From Candidatus Methanophagales archaeon (GTDB lineage Archaea; Halobacteriota; Syntropharchaeia; Alkanophagales; Methanospirareceae): a DNA stretch of 22,982 bases. Below the pieces are notes generated by a model. It made no database searches and was not told the DNA's origin. It saw nothing but the letters and a program-made list of their open reading frames with translations. The stretch lies in contig JAGLZV010000088.1 of NCBI GenBank assembly GCA_023131215.1, positions 1-22,982 of the forward strand. Reading direction: 5' to 3'. This document shows positions 7,509 through 14,222 of this stretch, piece by piece; positions within the stretch are counted from its first letter, which is position 1; each line of letters starts with the position of its first letter. Position numbers and translations under genes: made by a program.

Positions 7509-8576
7509 TTACTCAAAATCTGGCAACGCCGAACAAGCCCGACAACGTACACACCCAGCCTTGTTCTTCCTCCAGCTTATCCCTCCGCCATGCAATATCC
7601 CCGCCACCGCTTCATATATACGACACATCCTATCCGGGCTTGGAGGCTTCTCGTTTTCGAGCAGCGACCCCGGAATAGGACGAAGAGGCACGATAAAAGG
7701 ATAAACGCCAAGCTCGGCTAACAGCTCGCTACCTTCTATGATAGATTCATCGCTCTCACCCAGTCCTGCAATTACATAACTGCTGACCTGACTATCTCCA
7801 AAAATATCCACACTTCGTTTCCACGCATCTACATAATGCTGAAACGGTATCTCTACTTTGCATAAAGCCACTTCTTTCAGCACTTCTCTATCAAAGCTCT
7901 CCACATGTATGCCCACGGTATCCACTGAATCGTAAAGGACATCTATCATGCTGAGCTCCTTCGGAGGTTCAAATTGAGCATGAATAGGCAACCCAGTTGC
8001 TTCTTTTATCGCTCTCGCAGTTTCCGCAAGGTAATTTATACCCTTGTCGGGAGTGGGTGTTGTGCCTGTGGTAAGCGTTACATGCGTTACATGGTCTAAT
8101 TTTTTCGCTGCAATCGCTACTTCAGCAAGCTGTTCCGGCTTTTTTCTCGCTATTGTCGCACCACTTTTCAGCGACAGTTCGATTGCACAGAACTTACACC
8201 GCTTCGGCGTGTTCCAATAAACACAGTTTTGTATCGTGGTAGTAGCTAAGCAATCCGCTCCGTGCAGAAGTGCGATTTTATTGTAAGGCATGCCATCTTT
8301 AGTCATAAGCTCTTGAAACTTTGCACGCGGGAATCTCACTTCAGCAATTCTTTCACCGTTTCTTTTTATTACATATCTACCATTTTCGGCATCAACGCTA
8401 TAAGGCGAGTGAGAAACAAACCAGCTCTGCGTTGGAACATTCGCTACCGTGTTACCAAAAAGAAACATCCCACCGGCAGCAGGACCCGCACCCGCTTTCC
8501 TGCCTTTATCTACACCCGGCACTCTCGCACCCAAACTCAATAATTCGACTTTTAAATCCTTAGTCTCCACTGCCAT
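7509..8576 (-). CDS. Radical SAM protein, MSMEG_0568-like
   Basis: A 355-residue radical SAM enzyme. The cluster motif is C118-x8-C127-x2-C130 (NCVYWNTPKRCKFC), unlike the usual C-x3-C-x2-C, and it is preceded by GADCLATT and followed by AIELSL. This pattern is what I recall for the MSMEG_0568 group. A second Cys set, C342-x2-C345-x2-C348, lies eight residues from the C-terminus and may hold an auxiliary Fe-S cluster. The start codon overlaps the DUF39 gene by 25 bases, with GGAAAAG before the ATG, so it is translated as part of the MscS-DUF39 operon. The reaction and substrate are unknown; the company of a sulfur-transfer enzyme hints at sulfur or homocysteine metabolism (inference). Confidence 0.85.
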   Translation of the reverse strand: MAVETKDLKVELLSLGARVPGVDKGRKAGAGPAAGGMFLFGNTVANVPTQSWFVSHSPYSVDAENGRYVIKRNGERIAEVRFPRAKFQELMTKDGMPYNKIALLHGADCLATTTIQNCVYWNTPKRCKFCAIELSLKSGATIARKKPEQLAEVAIAAKKLDHVTHVTLTTGTTPTPDKGINYLAETARAIKEATGLPIHAQFEPPKELSMIDVLYDSVDTVGIHVESFDREVLKEVALCKVEIPFQHYVDAWKRSVDIFGDSQVSSYVIAGLGESDESIIEGSELLAELGVYPFIVPLRPIPGSLLENEKPPSPDRMCRIYEAVAGILHGGGISWRKNKAGCVRCRACSALPDFE

Positions 8577-10084
8577 CTTTTCCTTTTACCTACCAATTTG
8601 CTTATCTCATCGCTTGTTACCATCCCGATAACTCTTCTATTCTCATCCACGACTGGTAACGCAGAGATGTTATATCTCTCCAACTTTCTTATTACCAACT
8701 CCAGAGGCTCTTCAGAATCCGCTGTTATCACTTTTCTTGTCATTATCTCCGCCAATCCCTCGTGTCGCATCGCCACTGCCGTTGATATATCCCAGGCTGT
8801 TACTATCCCCGCAAGTTTGCTCTCTTCTGATAGAACCGGAATATGCGTGATTTGGGTCTCCATTATCAATTTCGCTGCTTCTGCTATACTCGCCCTTTCG
8901 TTTATCGTCTTCACTTCTCTTAGCATCATGTCCTTCACCAGAGGCAGCTCCTTCGTCTGTTTCATCGGCTTGAACGCTGTATCCCCTGGCAATCTCTCCA
9001 CCAGCTGCGATAGGAAAAATTTACCCCCTTCTATTCTACTCTTCAACTCCTCTGCAACTTTATTCGCCATGAAAAAACTGGAAAGAGGCGATGTTGGTAC
9101 TTCCTTACCTTCTATTTCTACCATCCCCGATTTTAACTCCTCGTATGTAACTTTTCTCAATACGGGGCGCGCTCTCCTGTCAATACCATAATCAAACACT
9201 TCTGTTACAATATCCGCATCACTTATTCCTGTTTTCTTCGCTATTCTTTCATTCAACACCGGTATCGGTATTCCAATGCCAACATACAGGGTTGCACCAT
9301 ACCCGTAGAAAGTAGCACCTTTAAGGAATTCAACACTCATCTCCTTCAGGTTACCGGTGACCATCAATGTTCCAAAGCCGTTAACAGGGTCGTGTTGCGT
9401 TCCCATTCCTACTACATAGCCCCCCGCACCGCAAAGGAAAATCCTCGTTCCAACTCCTATGGTCTCGTAATCAGGGTCGTTAGAAAGAGGAGAAAGAGCT
9501 CCAGCACAGGAATAATTCGCATTTCGGTAATTCGGAAGCAGCGTACCCATATAGGTGTATAATGTCCTGTCTGTGGAGTTTGTGGCAACGCCATATCTTT
9601 GAGATGTATTCCTCGGGTTTAACATCACCACCTGATTTAAATCTTCGAGCGTAATTGTTGTTTCTATCTCTTTACGGGGGTAGCAATCCGTGCCGTAGCC
9701 GATAGCCTTTATCTCTATTGGTTTACCAGCCACTAAATCCTCTATTACATGCCCACCACCGTATTGCGTTCCTTTATCTTCTGATGGCTGTGTTGCTCCA
9801 ATGTAAGTATCTACCGCTGCAAGTCCGGTATACGCCTCTACATCGTTAAGCCATACACGCTGCATTTTTATCGGTGGGTCAGCATGACCAAAGTTGATGA
9901 ACACACCTGAAGAACACATGGGACCAAAAGTTCCGGTGGTGACAACATCCACTTCCTTTGCCGCTTCTTCCGCACCCAATTCGCTCACTATCTCGCTCAT
10001 TCTATCCGCTGTCACTACACAGACGCTGCCATCTCCGATTTTTTCGTTTATCTCTCCTATGCTTTTCTCTGTCTTATTTCCCAT
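8552..10084 (-). CDS. DUF39 + CBS protein: L-aspartate semialdehyde sulfurtransferase (homocysteine biosynthesis)
   Basis: The 510-residue protein has an N-terminal DUF39 domain (about 1-370) and a CBS pair (about 385-498). In Methanosarcina the equivalent DUF39-CBS protein, MA1821, works with a small ferredoxin-type protein. Together they convert aspartate semialdehyde and sulfide to homocysteine. Conserved cysteines are visible: C57 (GPMCSSG), C134 (GTDCYPR), C193 (NYSCAGALSPL) and C218 (FLCGAGGY). Gly-rich stretches (GTQYGGGH, GAGGYVVGMGTQHDP) are also typical. The N-terminus overlaps the MscS gene by 11 bases and the C-terminus overlaps the radical SAM gene by 25. The ferredoxin partner is not in the window. 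Confidence 0.9.
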   Translation of the reverse strand: MGNKTEKSIGEINEKIGDGSVCVVTADRMSEIVSELGAEEAAKEVDVVTTGTFGPMCSSGVFINFGHADPPIKMQRVWLNDVEAYTGLAAVDTYIGATQPSEDKGTQYGGGHVIEDLVAGKPIEIKAIGYGTDCYPRKEIETTITLEDLNQVVMLNPRNTSQRYGVATNSTDRTLYTYMGTLLPNYRNANYSCAGALSPLSNDPDYETIGVGTRIFLCGAGGYVVGMGTQHDPVNGFGTLMVTGNLKEMSVEFLKGATFYGYGATLYVGIGIPIPVLNERIAKKTGISDADIVTEVFDYGIDRRARPVLRKVTYEELKSGMVEIEGKEVPTSPLSSFFMANKVAEELKSRIEGGKFFLSQLVERLPGDTAFKPMKQTKELPLVKDMMLREVKTINERASIAEAAKLIMETQITHIPVLSEESKLAGIVTAWDISTAVAMRHEGLAEIMTRKVITADSEEPLELVIRKLERYNISALPVVDENRRVIGMVTSDEISKLVGKRKRWQWRLRI

Positions 10085-11120
10085 AATATATTTTCCTCAC
10101 GGGCCACGATATTTCAATCCCTTCTTTATCGTATCGCCCTTTCAACGCTTTTATAAACTCGTGCATCACAACGTATTTAGCCACGGGTTCCTCCACACGC
10201 AAAATAATCGAGAAATTTATGTTTGAGTCGCCAAAAGTGTGGTACCTGATGAACGGTTCAAAGGTTTTAATCGCTCCCGGGACAGTTTCCTGTATCTTCT
10301 TCGCTACATCAATCGTGACCCGCTCCACTTTTTCCAAATCCGACCCGTAAGCAACGCCACATTGAACTACCGCTGCCATCTCCAGCACTGGCAGCGAATT
10401 ATTTACGATTACACTCTCCGCGAGTTTTGAATTTGGAACAATGACAAGTGTATTCGGCAGGGTTCTCACCCTCGTGGACCGCCAGCCAATATCTTCTACA
10501 AACCCCGAAGTACCTCCTTCTATCTGTATATAATCTCCAACATTTATCGGTTGGTCAGAAATAATATGTAATCCCGCGAAGAGGTTCGAAAGCGTGTTTT
10601 GTAGAGCCAGCGCAACAACTAAACCCCCCAACCCAAAAGCAGCAAATAAAGGTTTTATTTCTACATTGAAATAGTCCAGAACCATTAAAAAGGCCATTAA
10701 ATAGATAACAACCGCAACTACGTTACCCATCAATTTCGGCATCTTTTCATATTTCTTCTGCACCTTCAGCCACCGACTTATCAGAACGCCCAAAATCCGG
10801 GATATGATCAAAGCCAGCAACAACACCGCACCAACAAAAAATATATCAGCTATCTTCGCGGAATAGGGTGCGAGGAACGATAGAGATTTCAATGCGAAAT
10901 AAAAACCAGCAAAAATGATAAAAATACACAACGGTTTTGTAATTATTTTCAATATGATATCATCAATATCGCTCTTTGTTCGAGCGGCAATTCCTCTGAC
11001 ATATTTCACCAGGATAAAATGAACTATTTTGGTGAGAATAGCGAAGATTGCCAGAATCAAGACGAAGAGAAAATATTCATTTTGAATCAAACTTTCTATT
11101 CCTATTCCTATTGCAACCAT
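10074..11120 (-). CDS. MscS-family mechanosensitive ion channel
   Basis: A 348-residue membrane protein with about five N-terminal spans (residues 14-35, 60-80, 88-110, 130-150, 155-185). Then comes the family's pore helix and beta-domain signature, FGLGGLVVALALQNTLSNLFAG, continuing into SDQPINVGDYIQIEGGTSGFVEDIGWRSTRVR and VPNSKLAESVI. It opens under membrane tension to release solutes on osmotic downshock. It is the first gene of the operon and overlaps the DUF39 start by 11 bases. Pairing a channel with sulfur-assimilation enzymes is unusual, but may be just a shared promoter. The start at 11120 is near-leaderless relative to the TATA box. Confidence 0.93.
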   Translation of the reverse strand: MVAIGIGIESLIQNEYFLFVLILAIFAILTKIVHFILVKYVRGIAARTKSDIDDIILKIITKPLCIFIIFAGFYFALKSLSFLAPYSAKIADIFFVGAVLLLALIISRILGVLISRWLKVQKKYEKMPKLMGNVVAVVIYLMAFLMVLDYFNVEIKPLFAAFGLGGLVVALALQNTLSNLFAGLHIISDQPINVGDYIQIEGGTSGFVEDIGWRSTRVRTLPNTLVIVPNSKLAESVIVNNSLPVLEMAAVVQCGVAYGSDLEKVERVTIDVAKKIQETVPGAIKTFEPFIRYHTFGDSNINFSIILRVEEPVAKYVVMHEFIKALKGRYDKEGIEISWPVRKIYYGK

Positions 11121-11151
11121 GTTTTTGTGTTTGGTTACAATGCCTTAAAAA

Positions 11152-11165
11152 CCTTTTATATACTC
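11152..11165. promoter_or_regulatory. Shared divergent TATA region
   Basis: CCTTTTATATACTC reads as a TATA box on both strands (TTTATATA plus, TATATAAAAGG minus). It sits about 38-40 bases from the starts of both the MscS gene (minus) and the membrane-protein gene at 11197 (plus). Both mRNAs would have leaders of roughly 8-15 bases. Confidence 0.5.
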
Positions 11166-11196
11166 TTAGCAAGATTAAGTCTTAACGATAGATAAC

Positions 11197-12078
11197 ATGG
11201 TAGAAGAGCTTGGCAGTGTAATAGGAAAAGGGTTCGAAACGTGGAAGAAGAACCTGAATATCTGCCTTCCTTTTGTGTTTAGTCTGATACTAACATCCAT
11301 GGTGGCAATTATAATCATAGGTGGTGCCCTACTGGCGACGGTCCCCTCTTTGCCTTCTTTGATACCATATTTCACCAAACCTGATGAAATACCACCTGAA
11401 CTTATCCCACAACTTCTTTCCCAATTCATTCAAAACATAGACATAATTATAGCCGCTGTCATCATTGCCGTGATTTTAGTGTTGCTAATAAGTGCATTTT
11501 TCACTGCCGGCGCGATTGGCATGGCGAAAGAGGCGACGGAAAAGGGTAGAACAGGTCTGTCAGACATGACAGAATACGGTAGAAGGAAATTCATTAGTTT
11601 GCTCTTTGCCAACCTCATCGTTGGTTTAATTGCGCTTGCAGGTGTTGTATTCTTAATTCCAGGCGTGTTATACATCCTTCCATATATAACAACGTTTTCA
11701 GAACTGCCACCTGAAGTGATATTGCATGCATTAGCAATTTTTGGATTAGGATTTTTGATTATGTTTATCTATGCATTATTAATCAGCATAATGTTCGCCC
11801 TTCCGCCGTATGCGGTTGTTATAGACGATCTTGGTGCAGTGGAAGGCGTTAAAAGAGGTCTTAAGTTCTTCCTGTCACACAAACTCGATGTGTTTTTACT
11901 CTGGCTCGTTGTGCTTGTGATGGGAGGAGTTGTTGGTTTTGTTACCGGTTCTATACCTTCTATCGGACAGTTGATAAGCATGGCTGTATCTGTTATTGTT
12001 ATTCAACCTTTAACCGTTATATGGTGGAGCAGATTGTATTTGAGCATTCATTCTCCCGAAGTCGCATATATCTCATAA
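11197..12078 (+). CDS. Multi-span integral membrane protein, DUF4013/DUF7847-like
   Basis: A 293-residue protein with six or so hydrophobic segments (about residues 24-48, 87-110, 136-160, 178-205, 228-250, 258-275). Short polar loops separate them, including TEYGRRKFISLL and DLGAVEGVKRGLKFF. The late motif (V-x-D-D-L-G-A-V-E-G-V-K-R-G) and overall plan resemble the archaeal membrane families DUF4013 and DUF7847, also related to membrane domains of glycerophosphodiesterases. No catalytic motif is visible and the function is unknown. Its last 31 bases overlap the 3' end of the Pup-like gene on the other strand. Confidence 0.8.
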   Translation: MVEELGSVIGKGFETWKKNLNICLPFVFSLILTSMVAIIIIGGALLATVPSLPSLIPYFTKPDEIPPELIPQLLSQFIQNIDIIIAAVIIAVILVLLISAFFTAGAIGMAKEATEKGRTGLSDMTEYGRRKFISLLFANLIVGLIALAGVVFLIPGVLYILPYITTFSELPPEVILHALAIFGLGFLIMFIYALLISIMFALPPYAVVIDDLGAVEGVKRGLKFFLSHKLDVFLLWLVVLVMGGVVGFVTGSIPSIGQLISMAVSVIVIQPLTVIWWSRLYLSIHSPEVAYIS

Positions 12079-12305
12079 GGCATTATCTTCTTATTTACCT
12101 TCTTCTTTCCTCTCAACTTACTTACGAGGTCGGCGGCTTTCTCCTTCTTCTCGCGCTTCTTCAACCGCTCCATTATGCCCGCCATCTCTTTCTCCTTCTC
12201 TGCACCGCCGTATTCCTTCTCTTCCTCTTTTACATACCCCCCTTCGTCTTCTATTTCCTCCTCTTCCTCCTCCATCCCTTCAAAAACCATTGCATCCACA
12301 CCCAC
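12048..12305 (-). CDS. Candidate Pup-like modifier: small charged protein ending in Ser-Gly-Glu
   Basis: An 85-residue frame (GTG at 12305; 80 residues from ATG 12290, 75 from ATG 12275). The N-terminal half is acidic (MEEEEEEIEDEGG, KEEEKEYGGAEKEKE). The second half is Lys-rich and probably helical (IMERLKKREKKEKAADLVSKL), and it ends YEIYATSGE. Pup of actinobacteria is a disordered protein of 60-70 residues whose C-terminal Gly-Gly-Glu (or -Gln) is joined to target lysines by PafA. Here the penultimate Gly and final Glu are kept and the other Gly is Ser. It is the last gene after ARC, PafA-like and Dop-like genes, as pup follows mpa and dop. GGGGG precedes the GTG. Overall similarity to Pup is weak, so the identification rests mainly on C-terminus, size, charge and position. 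Confidence 0.6.
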   Translation of the reverse strand: MGVDAMVFEGMEEEEEEIEDEGGYVKEEEKEYGGAEKEKEMAGIMERLKKREKKEKAADLVSKLRGKKKVNKKIMPYEIYATSGE

Positions 12306-12346
12306 TTTAACTCAACCCCCTTACACTTTTTTAATAGTTCTTTGAT

Positions 12347-12371
12347 AAAACTTTCTTTTTAAGAAAGTTTT
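12347..12371. terminator. Perfect hairpin between Dop-like and Pup-like genes
   Basis: AAAACTTTCTT-TTT-AAGAAAGTTTT, an exact 11-bp stem with a 3-base loop, in the 111-base gap between the two genes. It could slow or end transcription, or protect or process the mRNA and so set the level of the small protein. It is a variant of the AAGCTTTTCTT repeat family rather than a classic terminator. Confidence 0.4.
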
Positions 12372-12383
12372 CCATTTTCTTTT

Positions 12384-12418
12384 AGTAAAGCTTTTCTTTC
12401 TAAGAAAAAGTTTTTACT
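12384..12418. repeat. AAGCTTTTCTT hairpin repeat (copy 2)
   Basis: AGTAAAGCTTTTCTT-TCT-AAGAAAAAGTTTTTACT. The stem reaches into the stop codon of the Dop-like gene, read on the minus strand as TAGTAAAAAC. Same core as copies 3 and 4. Confidence 0.6.
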
Positions 12419-14036
12419 AATAAATCACCTTATCTGGATATAACCTTTTCGCCGCTGATAAAACTTCTTCTATTTCTCTTCCCTCTATCATTTCCGCGCC
12501 TATTTCTGCCTTATTCAGCATAAACGGCTCGTCCAGCATTATTTTCGCCTCATCGAGCACCATCGTTGACCAGCTAACACTTCTCACATGCGACCCATAC
12601 CATCTCAACATCTCAGCCTTGAAAAATTCCCTCGTCTGCTCCGGTGCATTACTCAGCGCATATTTTACTCTATCTGGTAGAGAAGACCAATCAACTTCTG
12701 GCAATTCTTTCTTTGCGAATGCCTGCGACTCCTTCGGATTGAAAAGACAACTGCCCTTTATACTTTCCTCTCCATCATCGAGGTAATACATCACACTTTC
12801 ATCCAGCAATGCATACTGGTTACAGATGCTTATTCCCTCAGAGGCGCTTTTCGGCTTGTAATTCACAAGCAATGCCAATTTCGTCACCCAGTCTATCCCA
12901 TCCACATATTTTTCGAGGTGCCGAGCTTCCAACTTCTCTATCACTTCCTTTAAACCTTTCCACCCTATTTTATCCCATTTCCCTTCTCCACCCCTCTCTT
13001 TATACATCTTCTCTATTCCTTCGAGATAAAACTGTAAAACGGATACCGCATCTATCCTCTTGCCGTTCTTCAATTTTATCTTCCACTCGCATTCCTGCGT
13101 ATCCAATGATATTTTCTTGAATGCCCTCACCGGGTCGTCTATCTCCGGTGCATTGTCCAGAAAACCCAATTCAAATGCACAAATTACCATTGCTTGCGCG
13201 ATATCACGCAAGAAAATTGCGTATTCGGAACGAAGCGCCTCATAATGTATGTCGTGTAGTCGCCAGTATTGATGTGCGGCATGAGGCTGGTCTCTTGTGT
13301 TCAGGATGCCTCTACCCACAGTAGTGGAAAGAGAAGACTTCTGAACAACAAACATCGCTCTTGGCGAAATAACGAACTTCACTCCTTCTTTACCAATGGT
13401 ATCCCCGGAAACAACATCTCCAGACCCTGTAAACAATATTCTTGTAACAACCCAGGGTATTAGCGCTTTTTCTACGCGACTCCAATCCTCACACGCTTCC
13501 CTTTTTGTTATTATATTCCCATGCGTAGCGTATGTATTGGTCTTTACTTTTTTCCCTTTTCCTATGTGTATGCCACTGCCAGCAGCAGCAGCACCAGCGC
13601 GACTGAAAAAATTGGCGACATTATTTTTATGAATAACTACTCTTTTCTTTAAAGCCAGACTCGCCTCCCTTGACCCCACAAAAGCATATATCTCTGATAC
13701 TTTATCGTATGCCACGGCATCAAAAGGGTTATTGTAAGAAGGCGTTGATATCTCAAGATGTCCCATATCGTTATAAATCCGGCAGCCGTTATCTCCGTAT
13801 GAAGACGCTATTCTCGATTCATTCGCTTCCTGCGATATTTCGGTAGTGGTGTCCCACTTCACATCCCTTGAAAATTTTCTTCTTTTTAAACCTTGAATCG
13901 CAGCGTTAACGAGCAAAGAAGGATTTGAAGTCGCTTTTGCACTCACCGGATATTCCTGCTCTACTCCTCTTATCTTATTTCCTGTTCTTGTTCTTGTTCC
14001 TGTTCCTGTCCCTCCATCCTTCTTCCTCTCGTTCAT
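12417..14036 (-). CDS. Dop-like protein (Pup deamidase/depupylase family)
   Basis: A 539-residue member of the PafA/Dop carboxylate-amine ligase family, which has a glutamine-synthetase-like fold. Motifs in order: GVEQEY (24-29, nucleotide/Mg glutamates), KWDTTTEIS (60-68, like the Dop RWDYEVES), CRIYNDMGHLEISTPS (85-100, with the catalytic Asp at 90 and Glu94), HKNNV (136-140), ATHGNIITKR, ILNTRDQPHA (244-252), QYWRLH, RSEYAIFL, FKKISLDT, then APEQTREFFKAEMLRWYG and SVSWSTMV near the C-terminus, as in actinobacterial Dop. An insertion of about 25 residues follows HKNNV. In actinobacteria Dop deamidates Pup-Gln and removes Pup from targets. With a small partner already ending in Glu, depupylation would be the expected job here (inference). 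The first 20 residues are low-complexity (GTGTGTRTRTG). Confidence 0.85.
   Translation of the reverse strand: MNERKKDGGTGTGTRTRTGNKIRGVEQEYPVSAKATSNPSLLVNAAIQGLKRRKFSRDVKWDTTTEISQEANESRIASSYGDNGCRIYNDMGHLEISTPSYNNPFDAVAYDKVSEIYAFVGSREASLALKKRVVIHKNNVANFFSRAGAAAAGSGIHIGKGKKVKTNTYATHGNIITKREACEDWSRVEKALIPWVVTRILFTGSGDVVSGDTIGKEGVKFVISPRAMFVVQKSSLSTTVGRGILNTRDQPHAAHQYWRLHDIHYEALRSEYAIFLRDIAQAMVICAFELGFLDNAPEIDDPVRAFKKISLDTQECEWKIKLKNGKRIDAVSVLQFYLEGIEKMYKERGGEGKWDKIGWKGLKEVIEKLEARHLEKYVDGIDWVTKLALLVNYKPKSASEGISICNQYALLDESVMYYLDDGEESIKGSCLFNPKESQAFAKKELPEVDWSSLPDRVKYALSNAPEQTREFFKAEMLRWYGSHVRSVSWSTMVLDEAKIMLDEPFMLNKAEIGAEMIEGREIEEVLSAAKRLYPDKVIY
13978..14012. repeat. Hexanucleotide microsatellite in the Dop-like gene
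   Basis: On the minus strand, repeats of GGAACA and AGAACA-type hexamers encode the GTGTGTRTRTG stretch near the N-terminus. Copy number may vary without breaking the frame. Confidence 0.5.
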
Positions 14037-14082
14037 TATCCTTTATCATGAATGTTATTTGTTTAGCTCTTTTAATTTTAAT

Positions 14083-14215
14083 AACCACAAGATTACACAA
14101 CACTTTTTCTTTTTTACAAAACACTTTCTTTTAGAAAAAGAACCTGTGCTAAGAAAATAATTCTTTTGGTAAAGCTTTTCTTTCTAAGAAAAGGTTTCTT
14201 GTGAAATCTGTGGTT
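14083..14215. repeat. AACCACAAGATTACACA terminal-inverted-repeat element (no gene)
   Basis: The left end is AACCACAAGATTACACAA (14083-14100). The right end TTGTGAAATCTGTGGTT (14199-14215) is its near reverse complement. The ends match those of the element at 2962-3187. The 100-base interior is AT-rich and contains the AAGCTTTTCTT hairpin, but no frame. It occupies most of the 186-base gap between the PafA-like and Dop-like genes, so an internal promoter or processing site could be here. Confidence 0.55.
14167..14196. repeat. AAGCTTTTCTT hairpin repeat (copy 3)
   Basis: GGTAAAGCTTTTCTT-TCT-AAGAAAAGGTTT, perfect 8-bp core stem (14175-14182 with 14186-14193), just after the 3' end of the PafA-like gene on the minus strand. 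Confidence 0.6.
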
Positions 14216-14222
14216 TTAAATT

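Noticed and set aside
12021..12362. Plus-strand 113-codon frame across the Pup-like gene
   Set aside because: Leu/Phe/Pro-rich antisense of a Glu/Lys-rich frame; it starts inside the membrane-protein gene and has no family-like motif.
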